A stretch of 64,000 nucleotides of DNA, from assembly GCA_936924235.1 (NCBI GenBank), contig CAKZHN010000179.1, positions 23,206 through 87,205 of the forward strand. Direction: 5' to 3'. The position numbers were made by a program, and so were the translations under genes. Below, in pieces: positions 25,142 through 34,731 of this stretch. Position 1 is the stretch's first letter. Each line of letters begins with the position of its first letter. The notes beneath the pieces were generated by a model. It did no database searches. It was not told the DNA's origin and worked only from the letters and a program-made list of their open reading frames with translations. The stretch comes from an uncultured Rhodoplanes sp. (GTDB taxonomy: Bacteria; Pseudomonadota; Alphaproteobacteria; Rhizobiales; Xanthobacteraceae).

Positions 25142-26125
25142 CTATTCGACCTTGATGTCGTTCTCGCGGATCACCTTCGACCACTTCTTGGTCTCCGCCT
25201 TGATGAAGGCGTCGAATTCCTCCGGCGACATCACCAGCGACTGGAACATCTGCGGCTCCAGGAATTTCTTGTCGAACTCCGGATCGCCGAAGATCTTACG
25301 CGCCTCGCCGTTGAGCTTCATCACCACGTCGCGCGGCGTGGCGGCCGGCGCGAACAGGCCGAACCAGGTGGTCGCCTCGTAACCCGGCAGGCCGGTCTCG
25401 GCGACGGTCGGAATGTCGGCGACCTGCGGCAGCCGCTTTTCGCTGCCGATGCCGAGAATCTTGATCTGTCCGGCCCGATAGGGCGGCTCCGCGAGGCTGA
25501 CGCTCACCGACATCAGGCTGATGTGGCCCGCGATCAGGTCGTTGAGAGCGGGCGCGGCGCCGCGATAGTGCACAGCGTTGAGCTTGATGCCGGCCATGTT
25601 CTTGAGCAGCTCGATGTTCATGTGCGGCGCCGAGCCGATGCCGGCGGTGCCGAAGTTCAGCTCGCCGGGCTTCTGCCTGGCAAGCTCGATCAGCTCCTTG
25701 ACGTTGTTGACCGGCAGCGACTTGCTGGCCAGCAGCGCCTGGTTGATGCGGACGAGGCCGGTGACCGGGGCAAAGTCGGTGTTCTCGTCGTAGGGCAGCT
25801 TGCCCTTGGGATAGATCGCCGGATTGATCGTGAAGGTGCCGGCTTCCGCGATCATCAGCGTGTGGCCGTCCGGTGCGGCCTTGGCCACCGCGCTCGCGCC
25901 GGTGACGTGGGCGGCGCCACCCTTGTTCTCGACGATGACCTGCTGGCCCCAGTCCTCGGCAAGCTTCTGGCCGAAGGCGCGCGCCACCACATCGGTGACG
26001 CCGCCGGCCGCCGCGGTGACGACCAGCGTGATCGGCCGGGACGGATAGGTCTGTGCTTGCGCGCCGACAAGAAACCCGGCCAACGACAGCAGCACGCCAA
26101 AAAACCGCACGCCGAGATACCTCAT
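25142..26125 (-). CDS. Bug family (TctC-like) receptor, third of a tandem triplet
   Basis: 327-residue periplasmic receptor (PF03401). The signal peptide ends at GAQA/QTYPSRPI. Motifs: LVVTAAAGGVTDVVARAF and VIVENKGGAAHVTGASAV. It is very close to the next upstream paralogue (26169-27137), sharing whole stretches such as RINQALLA.KSLP and HYRGAAPALNDLIAGH. Ligand unknown, probably a carboxylate or aromatic acid. It is the last gene of the triplet and has no membrane-subunit genes beside it. Confidence 0.88.
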   Translation of the reverse strand: MRYLGVRFFGVLLSLAGFLVGAQAQTYPSRPITLVVTAAAGGVTDVVARAFGQKLAEDWGQQVIVENKGGAAHVTGASAVAKAAPDGHTLMIAEAGTFTINPAIYPKGKLPYDENTDFAPVTGLVRINQALLASKSLPVNNVKELIELARQKPGELNFGTAGIGSAPHMNIELLKNMAGIKLNAVHYRGAAPALNDLIAGHISLMSVSVSLAEPPYRAGQIKILGIGSEKRLPQVADIPTVAETGLPGYEATTWFGLFAPAATPRDVVMKLNGEARKIFGDPEFDKKFLEPQMFQSLVMSPEEFDAFIKAETKKWSKVIRENDIKVE

Positions 26126-26168
26126 GGCACGTCCTCTCCCGAATGCCGCTATTCCGCGGCTCCTTGGC

Positions 26169-27137
26169 TCAATCGATGTGCACCTTGGCTTCGCGTACCA
26201 CCTTCGACCATTTCTGCGTGTCCGCCTTGATAAAGGCCTCGAACTCCTCCGGCGTGCCGATCAGTGACTGGAACATCTGCGGCGCCATGAATTTCTCGTC
26301 GAACGCCGGATCGCTGAACACCTTCCGCGCCTCGCCGTTGACCTTCATGATCACGTCACGTGGCGTGCCGGCCGGCGCGAACAGCCCGAACCAGGTGATG
26401 GCCTCGTAACCCGGCAGGCCGGTTTCGGCGACCGTCGGAACGTCGGGAAGCCGCGCCAGCCGCTTCGCGCTGCCGATACCGAGGATCTTGATCTGGCCGG
26501 CCTGCCAGGGCGCGACCCCGAGGCTCACGCTCACCGACATCACGTCGACATGCCCGGCGATCAGGTCGTTGAGCGCGGGCGCGGCGCCGCGATAGTGCAC
26601 CGGCATGAGATCCACGCCGGCCATCGTCTTGAACAGCTCGATGTTCATGTGCAGCGCCGAGCCGATGCCGGCGGTGCCGTAGTTCAACGCGCCGGGCTTC
26701 TGCTTGGCGAGCGCGATCAGCTCCCTGGCGTTGTCGGCCGGCAGCGACTTGCGGGCGAGCAGCGCCTGATTGATGCGGACCAGGCCGGTGATCGGCGCAA
26801 AATCCGTCTTCTCGTCATAGGGCAGCTTGCCCTTGGCAAAGATCAGCGGGTTGATCGCGAAGGCGCCGGCCTCGGCCACCATCAGCGTATGGCCGTCGGG
26901 CGCGGCCCTGGCGACGCTCGTGAGCCCGGTGACGTGGGCCGAGCCGCCCTTGTTCTCGACGATGACCTGCTGGCCCCAGTCCTCGGCCATCTTCTGGGCG
27001 AAGGCGCGGGCCACCACGTCGGTGACGCCGCCGGCCGGTGCGGTGACGACGATGGTGATCGGGCGCGACGGATAGGACTGCGCGTGCGCCGGTGCCGCTG
27101 CCAGCAGGCCGATGAGCAACGCGGCGAGATATCTCAT
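26169..27137 (-). CDS. Bug family (TctC-like) receptor, second of a tandem triplet
   Basis: 322-residue receptor nearly parallel to its 3' neighbour; the two look like a recent duplication. The signal peptide ends at APAHA/QSYPSRPI. ATG 27137 is chosen because it begins the signal peptide, and GGGAGGAC lies upstream; the frame continues 27 codons further without a better start. The gap to the next Bug gene is 43 bp, so one transcript is likely. Confidence 0.88.
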   Translation of the reverse strand: MRYLAALLIGLLAAAPAHAQSYPSRPITIVVTAPAGGVTDVVARAFAQKMAEDWGQQVIVENKGGSAHVTGLTSVARAAPDGHTLMVAEAGAFAINPLIFAKGKLPYDEKTDFAPITGLVRINQALLARKSLPADNARELIALAKQKPGALNYGTAGIGSALHMNIELFKTMAGVDLMPVHYRGAAPALNDLIAGHVDVMSVSVSLGVAPWQAGQIKILGIGSAKRLARLPDVPTVAETGLPGYEAITWFGLFAPAGTPRDVIMKVNGEARKVFSDPAFDEKFMAPQMFQSLIGTPEEFEAFIKADTQKWSKVVREAKVHID

Positions 27138-27175
27138 GGCACGTCCTCCCGGCCGCGATGGTCCGCGGCTCTCGA

Positions 27176-28162
27176 TCAATCGATCTGCAGCTTGGCCTCG
27201 CCGATCACTTTCGACCACTTCGCCTGTTCGTCGCGCAGATAGGCGGCAAAGCCCGTGAGCGAACCGGGCAGCGGCTGCACCACCTGCGGCTCGAGGAACT
27301 TGGCGCGGAATTCCGGATCGGCGATCACCTTCTGCACGTCGGTGTTGATCCTCGCGAGCACCTCGGGCGGCACGCCGGCCGGCGCAAACAGGCCGAACGA
27401 CACGCCGGCGTCGTAGCCCGGCACGGTCTCGGCGATGGTCGGCACGTCGGCAAACTGCGCGACGCGCTGCAGGCTGCCGAAGCCCAGCATGTTGAGCTTG
27501 CCGGCCTTCACGGTCGGCAACGCGATCGACGGGCCCATGATGATCGTGTTGATGTGGCCCGCGATGACGTCGTTGAGCGCCGGGCTCGCGCCGCGATAGT
27601 GGATCGGCGACAGCTTCGCACCGGTCATGGTCTCGAGCAGCAGCGCACCCATATGCGGCGCGGTGCCGAGCCCGGCGGTGCCGTAGCTGATGGTGCCGGG
27701 CTTGTCCTTGGCGAGCGCGACCAGCTCCTTCACGGACTTCGCCGGCACCGCGGGATTGACCAGCAGCGCCATCGGGATCGACGCAAAGCCCGCGACCGGA
27801 ATGAAATCGGTGGCCGCGTCATAGGCGAGCTTGCCCTTGGAATGCAGGAACGGCTGGATCGTGAACATGCCGGTTTCGGTGGCCAGCAGTGTGTAGCCGT
27901 CCGGTGCCGCCGCTTTCACCATGGTGGCCGCGAAGCTGTGGCCCGCGCCGCCGCGGTTCTCGATGACGATGGGCTGGCTCCAGAGCTGCGACAGCCGCTG
28001 GCTGACGGCGCGCGTCAGCACGTCGGTCAATCCGCCGGCCGCCGATGTGACGACGATGGTGACGGTGCGGTTGGGATAGGCCTGTGCCCGGACCGGATTC
28101 GTGGCCGCAACAGCGGAAATGAGCCCAATCAGCGCGGCAAGCGCGCGCAGCGTCATCCTCAT
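27176..28162 (-). CDS. Bug family (TctC-like) receptor, first of a tandem triplet
   Basis: 328-residue receptor, more diverged than the other two (IVVTSAAGGLTDVLTRAV, HYRGASPALNDVIAGH). The signal peptide ends at NPVRA/QAYPNRTV. ATG 28162 is preferred because GAGGAAC lies just upstream; a second ATG at 28156 is possible. It is the first gene of the triplet, 83 bp after the mutS stop on the same strand, so some read-through from mutS is possible. Confidence 0.88.
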   Translation of the reverse strand: MRMTLRALAALIGLISAVAATNPVRAQAYPNRTVTIVVTSAAGGLTDVLTRAVSQRLSQLWSQPIVIENRGGAGHSFAATMVKAAAPDGYTLLATETGMFTIQPFLHSKGKLAYDAATDFIPVAGFASIPMALLVNPAVPAKSVKELVALAKDKPGTISYGTAGLGTAPHMGALLLETMTGAKLSPIHYRGASPALNDVIAGHINTIIMGPSIALPTVKAGKLNMLGFGSLQRVAQFADVPTIAETVPGYDAGVSFGLFAPAGVPPEVLARINTDVQKVIADPEFRAKFLEPQVVQPLPGSLTGFAAYLRDEQAKWSKVIGEAKLQID

Positions 28163-28245
28163 GGCGTTCCTCGAAGTCTTCTTGTGTTCGCGGAGAGGTC
28201 CCGCGATTGGCGGCTTGAGCCTAGCACGCGGCATGAAAGGCGCGG

Positions 28246-30981
28246 CTAGGCCCGATCTTGGGATTTTTGCTTGAGCGCATACAGCGCCTCAAGCGCCTCG
28301 CGCGGCGACATATCGTCCGGATTGATCGCCTGCAGCGCGCCGACCAGCGCCTCGAGCGCGCTTTGCCGCGGATCGGGGGCGGCTGGCTTGGCCTGCGCGG
28401 CGAACAGCGGCAGGTCCTCGAAGCCGCGCGGTGTGGCGCGGTCCTCGGCCTCCAGCATGGCGAGCACGACCTTGGCGCGCTCGATCACGCTTGCCGGCAG
28501 CCCCGCGAGCTTCGCCACCTGGATGCCGTAGGAGCGGTCGGCGGCGCCGGGCACCACCTCGTGCAGGAACACCACGTCGCCCTGCCATTCCTTGACGCGG
28601 ACGGTGGCGTTGTGAAGCCGCGGCAGCTTGGTCGCGAGCACGGTGAGCTCGTGGAAATGCGTCGCGAACAGCGCGCGGCTGCGGTTCTGCTCGTGCAGAT
28701 GCTCGATCGCCGCCCAGGCGATCGAGAGGCCGTCGAAGGTCGCGGTGCCGCGGCCGATCTCGTCCAGGATCACGAGCGACTGCGGCGTCGCCTGGTTGAG
28801 GATGCTCGCGGTCTCGACCATCTCGACCATGAAGGTCGAGCGGCCGCGGGCCAGATCGTCGGCGGCGCCGACGCGAGAGAACAGCCGGTCGACCACGCCG
28901 ATCTTGGCGTGCCTGGCCGGCACGAAGCTGCCCATCTGAGCCAGCACCACGATCAGCGCGTTCTGGCGGAGGAAGGTCGATTTGCCGGCCATGTTGGGAC
29001 CGGTCATCAGCCAGATTCGACCTGATTTGCCGCCGCTCGGCGGCGACAGGTTGCAATCGTTGGCGACGAACGGCGTGTCGATCGACTGCTCGACCACCAC
29101 GTGGCGGCCGCCTGCGATGACGAAGTCGAGCGAGCGGTCGACTTCGGGCCGAACATATTGCCGCTCGACCGACAGCGCTGCGAGCGAGCTTGCGACGTCG
29201 AGCGTCGCCAGCGCATCGGCTGCAGCCTTGATCGCGTCGCTCGCCGCGATCACCGTCGCGTTGAGCCGTTCGAAGATTTCCAGCTCCAGATTGAGCGCCC
29301 GATCGGCCGCGTTGGCGATCTTCGCTTCCAACTCGCCGAGCTCGGTGGTGGTAAAGCGCACCTGGCCGGCCAGCGTCTGGCGATGGATGAAGGTCGCGTT
29401 CAGCGGCGCGCTCATCAGCTTCTCGCCGTGCTGCGCCGTGACGTCGACGAAATAGCCCAGCACGTTGTTGTGCTTGATCTTGAGCGATTTGACGCCGCTG
29501 TCGTCGGCGTAGCGGGCCTGCAGGCCGGCGATCACCTTGCGGGATTCGTCGCGCAACGCGCGTGCCTCGTCGAGGGCTTCGAGGCAGCCCTCGCGGACGA
29601 AGCCGCCGTCGCGTTTCATGAGCGGCAATTCGTCGGCAAGCGACCGGGCCAACTCCGTCGCCAGCGCCGGATCGGGCCGGCGCAGCGATGTCATGGCCTG
29701 CGCTATCTCGTCGGGCTTCTCGGCCAGCGCTTCGAGACGCTTGGCGAGATAGGCCGCAGCCTCGATGCCGTCGCGGATCGCGGCGAGATCGCGTGGTCCG
29801 CCGCGGCCGACCACGAGTCGCGACAGCGCCCGCGAAAGATCCGGCGCGGCGCCGAGATGCTGGCGCGTCTCCTGCCGCGCCAGCGCATCGGCCGAGAACA
29901 CCGCGTTGCTGTCGAGGCGCCGGTTGATCTCGTCTGGATCGGTCAGCGGAGCCGCAAGGCGCTGCGCCAGGAGCCGCGAGCCCGCCGCCGTCACGGTGCG
30001 GTCGATCGCGGCCAGAAGCGAGCCGCGCCGCTCGCCGCCGAGCGTGCGGGTGAGCTCCAGATTGGCCCGCGTCGCCTGATCGATCGACAGCGTCGCGCCC
30101 TGCGCCTCGCGAACCGGCGGCGACAGCGGCGGCCGCTTGCCGAGCTGCGTGCGCTCCACGTAGGTGACGCAGGCCGCGGCGGCGGTTAGCTCCAACCGCG
30201 TCAGCGAGCCGAAGGCGTCGGTGGTGGCGACCGCGAAATAATCCGACAGCCGCCGCTCGGCGGTGGCGCCGTCGAACACGTCGCGGGTGAGCGGCGTCAC
30301 GGCCGGCAGGGTGCGGAGGTATGGCGCAAACTCGGGATCGGAATAGAGCGCGTCGGAGACGATGATCTCGGACGGCTCCAGCCGCGCGATCTCAGCGGCG
30401 AGGCCGACGCGGTCGCACTCGGCGATGCGGAACTCGCCGGTCGAAATATCGATCCAGCCCAGTGCAAACCGCGCATCAGCGTTGTCCGACGAGGAGCGCG
30501 CCCGCACCACGGCAAGCAGGTAGTTGTTGCGCCGGGCGTCGAGCAGCGTGTCCTCGGTGAGCGTGCCGGCCGTCACCAGACGGATGACGTTGCGCCGGAC
30601 GATGCTCTTGCCGCCGCGCTTCTTCGCTTCGGCCGGGTCCTCGAGCTGCTCGCAGACCGCGACCCGATGGCCCTGCGCGATCAGGCGATGCAGGTATTCA
30701 TCGGAGCGGTGCACCGGCACCCCGCACATCGGGATGTCCTGGCCGAGGTGCTTGCCGCGCTTGGTCAGCACAATGCCGAGCGCGCGGCTCGCGATCTCGG
30801 CATCCTCGAAGAACAGCTCGTAGAAATCGCCCATCCGGTAGAACAGCAGACTGTCCGGATTGGCGGCTTTGATCTCGAGATACTGCTCCATGACCGGCGA
30901 CGGTCGCGCCGCAGGCTCCTGTGCAGCGGTTTCCTGCGCGGCAGTTGCGTCATCGGGCGGCAGATTGCGGGCGGCATCCAT
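28246..30981 (-). CDS. mutS: DNA mismatch repair ATPase MutS
   Basis: 911-residue mismatch-recognition protein. The N-terminal domain has the mismatch-wedging Phe53-x-Glu55 (DFYELF) and [15 protein letters not shown]. Core, lever and clamp domains follow. The ATPase has Walker [11 protein letters not shown] (about residue 658), Walker [12 protein letters not shown] and ATHFHEL. Length is normal for alphaproteobacteria. It is separated from glnD by the 8.7 kb accessory block and diverges from the CMD-like gene. Confidence 0.96.
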   Translation of the reverse strand: MDAARNLPPDDATAAQETAAQEPAARPSPVMEQYLEIKAANPDSLLFYRMGDFYELFFEDAEIASRALGIVLTKRGKHLGQDIPMCGVPVHRSDEYLHRLIAQGHRVAVCEQLEDPAEAKKRGGKSIVRRNVIRLVTAGTLTEDTLLDARRNNYLLAVVRARSSSDNADARFALGWIDISTGEFRIAECDRVGLAAEIARLEPSEIIVSDALYSDPEFAPYLRTLPAVTPLTRDVFDGATAERRLSDYFAVATTDAFGSLTRLELTAAAACVTYVERTQLGKRPPLSPPVREAQGATLSIDQATRANLELTRTLGGERRGSLLAAIDRTVTAAGSRLLAQRLAAPLTDPDEINRRLDSNAVFSADALARQETRQHLGAAPDLSRALSRLVVGRGGPRDLAAIRDGIEAAAYLAKRLEALAEKPDEIAQAMTSLRRPDPALATELARSLADELPLMKRDGGFVREGCLEALDEARALRDESRKVIAGLQARYADDSGVKSLKIKHNNVLGYFVDVTAQHGEKLMSAPLNATFIHRQTLAGQVRFTTTELGELEAKIANAADRALNLELEIFERLNATVIAASDAIKAAADALATLDVASSLAALSVERQYVRPEVDRSLDFVIAGGRHVVVEQSIDTPFVANDCNLSPPSGGKSGRIWLMTGPNMAGKSTFLRQNALIVVLAQMGSFVPARHAKIGVVDRLFSRVGAADDLARGRSTFMVEMVETASILNQATPQSLVILDEIGRGTATFDGLSIAWAAIEHLHEQNRSRALFATHFHELTVLATKLPRLHNATVRVKEWQGDVVFLHEVVPGAADRSYGIQVAKLAGLPASVIERAKVVLAMLEAEDRATPRGFEDLPLFAAQAKPAAPDPRQSALEALVGALQAINPDDMSPREALEALYALKQKSQDRA

Positions 30982-31150
30982 GGGGCCGGACCGTAGCAGA
31001 GGGTGGCGGCGGATTCACGGCTGCGGCCCCGGCAACCCCAGCAGGCTGTGGACTTTTCCCGCTTCAATTGGCCGAGCTTTGTGGCTCGTGTCGGCCGCCG
31101 GCCGATGCTAGCCTCTCGTTCCAAAACAAATTCGGGGTAGAGGAAACCAC

Positions 31151-31696
31151 ATGCCACGCATCACGCTGATCGACCGCGCCAACATGAACGCCGACCAGGC
31201 GCGGGTCTATGACGCCGCCAAGGCCGCCGGCGGTCCGCTCGGCGGGCCGTACTACGCCTATATCCGGCTGCCGAAGCTGTTCGAGGCGGCGCAGAACCTG
31301 CGCGCCACGCTCGGCTCCGGCCCGCTGTCGCGCCGCGAGCAGCAGATCGTCAACATCACGGTCGCGCGGCACTGGAACGCGAGATATCCGTGGCATGCGC
31401 AGGTGCGCGCCTCGCTCACCGTCGGTATTCCGCAGTCGGTGATCGACGCGATCAACGCGCGCAAGGAGCCGGAACTGTCCGACGCCCGCGAGAAGACGTG
31501 CTTCGTGGTGGCGAAGGAGCTGCTTGCCAACAAGGGTTTGAGCAACGAGACCTATGCGGCCGCCGCCAAGACGATGGGCGAGGAAAGCCTTGTGGCGCTT
31601 GTCGCCACCACCGGCAGCTTCTCGATGACCTGCATGACGGCAGCGACCTTCGGCATCGAACCGCCAAAGGATGATCCGACACCGCTGAAAGAATAG
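31151..31696 (+). CDS. Carboxymuconolactone decarboxylase-like (CMD/AhpD fold) protein
   Basis: 181-residue protein of the CMD family. It has the LSRREQQIVNITVARHWNARYPWHAQ helix pair in which the His is kept, but the peroxidase CxxC of AhpD is absent. It is therefore not an AhpD-type reductase; close relatives are annotated as carboxymuconolactone decarboxylases of unknown substrate. A ribosome site (GGGGTAGAGG) precedes ATG 31151. It diverges from mutS and converges on the DUF1444 gene. Confidence 0.8.
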   Translation: MPRITLIDRANMNADQARVYDAAKAAGGPLGGPYYAYIRLPKLFEAAQNLRATLGSGPLSRREQQIVNITVARHWNARYPWHAQVRASLTVGIPQSVIDAINARKEPELSDAREKTCFVVAKELLANKGLSNETYAAAAKTMGEESLVALVATTGSFSMTCMTAATFGIEPPKDDPTPLKE

Positions 31697-31712
31697 CGGG
31701 CAACGGCACAAC

Positions 31713-31738
31713 GCAGCGCAAGAAGCTTCTTGCGCTGC
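31713..31738. terminator. Perfect 26-base palindrome between convergent genes
   Basis: GCAGCGCAAGAAG pairs with CTTCTTGCGCTGC without any mismatch. It sits between the CMD-like stop (31696) and directly abuts the stop of the DUF1444 gene (31739). It could act as a bidirectional hairpin end, although neither side has a T run. Confidence 0.55.
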
Positions 31739-32596
31739 TCAGTCCGTCGTAAACTTTTCAAACCGACCCTTACGATAGACGAAGAGCGCATTCGTCAGCC
31801 GATAAGGTCCATCAGAAAATTTGGCAATCGCCTCGCGCACTTGCTTCAGGCCGGTGCGACTCTGCGATCCGGTTATCAGCAGCATGTTGCGCTGGGGGAG
31901 CGCCACCACGATGTCCCCGCTCACCTTGATCTGGCCGCTCGTCCAGATGTGGTCGAGCAGCAGCAGGCTCGCGTCGTAGTCGCCACCGGCCGTCATGATG
32001 AACATGTCGCCATCGCGTCCCATTCCGACTTTCGGCAGAATACGGATGAGGTTTTCGATCGCGAGCGTTTTGAGTTCGCTTCGTTTGATGGCGGCCACTT
32101 CGTCCTCGGCCAGATAACGCATGCGATTCGGGTCATCCAACGCATAGATGATGACGAGTTCGTTGTTGAAATCATCGGCCGCCAACCCCGGGGCATTTGG
32201 GCTGGTTTGTGCGCGAATTCTGCCGTTCGTTTCGTCGAGCCACGGACGATCCTTGATCACCGGAATGATGCGTTTGCTGTCGAGCACCGCGCTCTTTGCC
32301 GATGCATCCCGCCGCGGTGGCAGTCCGGCAAGATACTTCCGGGTCAGCTCTTCCAGCCGGTTCGGATCGTCTCGGTAGCTCTGATAGAAATTCGCGAGAG
32401 AGATTTCGAGGGTGCGGCCGTCCGGGTCTTTGGTCTGAATCGAGAGGTCGCCCTTGATGGCGACCGTTGTGCCCGGCCACGCGGCCTTCAGACGCTTTAC
32501 AAAGGCCTCGGTAAAAGCCTGCGGTGCCAGCGTTTCCGCTTGCGCAGCGAAAGACAGAAAAATGCCAACGATGACGGCGAATAAAAAACGCACCAT
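31739..32596 (-). CDS. DUF1444 family exported protein
   Basis: 285-residue protein. The signal peptide is VRFLFAVIVGIFLSFAAQA/ET. The rest resembles DUF1444 (Bacillus YtpQ-like): RIIPVIKDRPWL, then NNELVIIYALDDPNRMRYLAEDEV. ATG 32596 follows GGGGGCGTAC; the frame extends 20 codons upstream without a ribosome site. Codon use looks less GC-biased than in neighbours, and this family is best known from Firmicutes, so transfer is possible. Function unknown. Confidence 0.7.
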   Translation of the reverse strand: MVRFLFAVIVGIFLSFAAQAETLAPQAFTEAFVKRLKAAWPGTTVAIKGDLSIQTKDPDGRTLEISLANFYQSYRDDPNRLEELTRKYLAGLPPRRDASAKSAVLDSKRIIPVIKDRPWLDETNGRIRAQTSPNAPGLAADDFNNELVIIYALDDPNRMRYLAEDEVAAIKRSELKTLAIENLIRILPKVGMGRDGDMFIMTAGGDYDASLLLLDHIWTSGQIKVSGDIVVALPQRNMLLITGSQSRTGLKQVREAIAKFSDGPYRLTNALFVYRKGRFEKFTTD

Positions 32597-32695
32597 GTAC
32601 GCCCCCTGAGATACAACCTCAGACTGTACCCAAGGGGCGTAGGCAGTCAAGTACAAAACGTGAACATTAGCGTAGTCAATTCGACGCCACTGTTG

Positions 32696-33466
32696 CTACG
32701 TGGCGCGCTTTCGCGCCGCCACAGCGTCTCCGAAGGCGCGAAACAGCTTGCGGTTTACCGGATTCGTCTGCGGATCGTATTCCGCGTGCCATTGCACGCC
32801 GAGCGCAAAGCCAGGCGCGTCGGCGATCCGGATCGCCTCGATGGTGCCGTCGTCGGCCACGCCTTCGACGACGATGCGCTGGCCCGGATCGAGAATGCCC
32901 TGGCCGTGCAGCGAATTGACCCGGATGGTTTTGCAATCGAGCAGCGTCGCGAATGCGCCGCCCGAAACCAGATGCACATCGTGACGATCGCCGAAGATGA
33001 CATCGAGATCGGGATGGATTTCGCCGCTTTCCAGTCGCGGCATGCGGTGGTTCACGCGGCCGGGCAGTTCGCGGATCTCGGGATGCAGCGAGCCGCCGAA
33101 GGCGACGTTCATTTCCTGCAGGCCTCTGCAGATGCCGAACAGCGGTATGCCCCGCTCGACGCAAGTCTGGATCAACGCCAGCGCCAGCGCATCGCGCTGG
33201 AGATCGTAGGGTTCGTATCGCGGATGCGGCTCGGTCCCGAAATGTGTTGGATGGACGTTGGCGCGTCCGCCGGTCAGCAGCACGCCGTCGACCGCTTCCA
33301 ATAGCGCATCGGCGTCCGTGATCTCCGGCGCGCCCGCAAACATCATCGGCAGGGCGCCGGTGCTTTCCGCCACGGCGCGGAGAATTCGCTCGCTGACAAG
33401 CTGGGCCGGAAAGCGCTTTTCGACCAGATGGGCGTTGCCGATCACGCCGATGACGGGCCGCTTCAT
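32696..33466 (-). CDS. Class I glutamine amidotransferase-like peptidase C26 (PuuD-like)
   Basis: 256-residue hydrolase of the gamma-glutamyl-GABA hydrolase type. The nucleophile elbow is FGICRGLQEMN (Cys), and the catalytic His is in VQWHAEYDP. LLTGGRANVHP is the oxyanion-side motif. ATG 33466 (MKRPVIGV) starts the first beta strand; the frame runs 26 codons further up but crosses the terminator of the upstream gene. Substrate is probably a gamma-glutamyl amide, but it is not part of a recognisable putrescine pathway here. Confidence 0.85.
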   Translation of the reverse strand: MKRPVIGVIGNAHLVEKRFPAQLVSERILRAVAESTGALPMMFAGAPEITDADALLEAVDGVLLTGGRANVHPTHFGTEPHPRYEPYDLQRDALALALIQTCVERGIPLFGICRGLQEMNVAFGGSLHPEIRELPGRVNHRMPRLESGEIHPDLDVIFGDRHDVHLVSGGAFATLLDCKTIRVNSLHGQGILDPGQRIVVEGVADDGTIEAIRIADAPGFALGVQWHAEYDPQTNPVNRKLFRAFGDAVAARKRAT

Positions 33467-33521
33467 GCTCTGACTTTCAGCATCCGTTCGTCGATCTCCG
33501 CGAAGACCTCGAAGATTACAC

Positions 33522-33554
33522 TGAAAAACAAACGGCCGGGACAAGCCCGGCCGT
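33522..33554 (-). terminator. Strong intrinsic terminator after the amidohydrolase
   Basis: On the minus strand ACGGCCGGG and CCCGGCCGT (33532-33540 and 33546-33554) form a 9 bp stem with a 5-base loop, followed by TTTGTTTTTC. It lies 27 bp after the amidohydrolase stop and closes the TRAP/ThDP/amidohydrolase unit. Confidence 0.88.
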
Positions 33555-33580
33555 CTGGCATTCCTGATATGCGGCGGAGA

Positions 33581-34600
33581 TTACTTCACCAGCGTGCGGC
33601 CGGTGATCTCCTCGAGATTGCCGTACATGATCGCCTTGCGCTTCTTCTTCGACATGTCGAGACTGTCGAGAATGTTCAGCGTTTCGCGGATGTAATAGGT
33701 GCCCTTCTCAGGATCGAACGGGCAGTCCGACGCGAACACGACCTTCTCGGTCGGATAGAAGGCGAGGCCGCACTCGGTCGCCGGCTTGCCGCCGAACACC
33801 GCGGTGTCGGTGTAGAAGTTTTCCTTGAAGTAGTTCAGCGGCCGCTTCTTCAGCGACTTCTTCAGCTTCTGATAATCCTCATCCGAGGTGCGGGCGCCGA
33901 TCTGGTCCCAGCCCGGGCCGATGCGGCCTTCCAGCATCGGCACGATGCCGCCCATGTGGTGGGTGATGATCTTCAGGTTCGGATACTTGTCGAGGATCTT
34001 GGAGAACACGAGGCGGGACATCGCGGCGGCGGTCTCATACGACCAGCCGAGAGTCCACCAGATCTCGTACTTCGACTTCGGCTCCGAAGCGTAGTCGGAG
34101 AACGCCGCGGTGCGCGACGGATGCATCCAGATCGGTGTCTTGGTCTTGTTCATCGCCTTCCAGAACGGCTCGAAGTCCGGATGGTCGATCGGCTTGCCGG
34201 CGACGTTGGTGTAGATCTGCACGCCGAGCGCGCCCATCTTCATCGCGCGTGCGGCCTCGCGGACGCCGCAGTCCGGCGCCGCCATCGGCGCCTGCGCCAC
34301 CCAGCCCGGGAAATGGTCGGGATGCTGGGCGCAGAGCTCGGCGAAGCCGTCATTGACGATCTTGGCGTATTCCTCGGTCTCCTTGCCGTTCTTGGTCATC
34401 AGTTCGAACGGAGGCATCGGATAGGACAGGACCTGGGCGTAGTCCTTGAACTTGTCGACCACCTTGAGCCGGACCTTGACGTCGTAGATCGACGGCACGC
34501 CCATCATGCGCTTGCCGATGTCCTTGTGATTGCCCGCGGACATCACCTCCTTGAAGAAGCGCGTCGGAATGAAATGGGTGTAGGCGTCAACTCGCATCAT
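33581..34600 (-). CDS. ACMSD-like amidohydrolase family protein
   Basis: 339-residue TIM-barrel protein of the amidohydrolase-2 (ACMSD) group, which decarboxylates or hydrates aromatic-ring-cleavage acids. Readable sites: WMHPSR, KIITHHMGG, and the Asp in FASDCPFDPEKG. The first metal site is odd: DAYTHF has Tyr7 where the usual HxH has His, leaving only His9. It follows the ThDP enzyme by about 130 bp and ends in a strong terminator. It is not LigJ or LigW by sequence. Substrate unknown. Confidence 0.82.
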   Translation of the reverse strand: MMRVDAYTHFIPTRFFKEVMSAGNHKDIGKRMMGVPSIYDVKVRLKVVDKFKDYAQVLSYPMPPFELMTKNGKETEEYAKIVNDGFAELCAQHPDHFPGWVAQAPMAAPDCGVREAARAMKMGALGVQIYTNVAGKPIDHPDFEPFWKAMNKTKTPIWMHPSRTAAFSDYASEPKSKYEIWWTLGWSYETAAAMSRLVFSKILDKYPNLKIITHHMGGIVPMLEGRIGPGWDQIGARTSDEDYQKLKKSLKKRPLNYFKENFYTDTAVFGGKPATECGLAFYPTEKVVFASDCPFDPEKGTYYIRETLNILDSLDMSKKKRKAIMYGNLEEITGRTLVK

Positions 34601-34731
34601 ATCGGGGATTCCTCCAGGAACGGGTTGGCGCTTTCTTTATAGCGGCGGCGGGATTTGTCGAGGGGGTAGGTGTTCTGGCGGGTCCGCGCCCCGGTTCTTC
34701 CTGGCGGTATGGCCGGGGCGCGGGCCGGAAT

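Noticed and set aside
25142..28162. Complete tripartite tricarboxylate transporter
   Set aside because: Only receptors are present; the membrane protein at 24338 is too short and not TctA- or TctB-like.
33581..34600. LigJ (oxalomesaconate hydratase) or LigW (5-carboxyvanillate decarboxylase)
   Set aside because: Overall sequence does not follow either enzyme, and the first metal motif differs from both.
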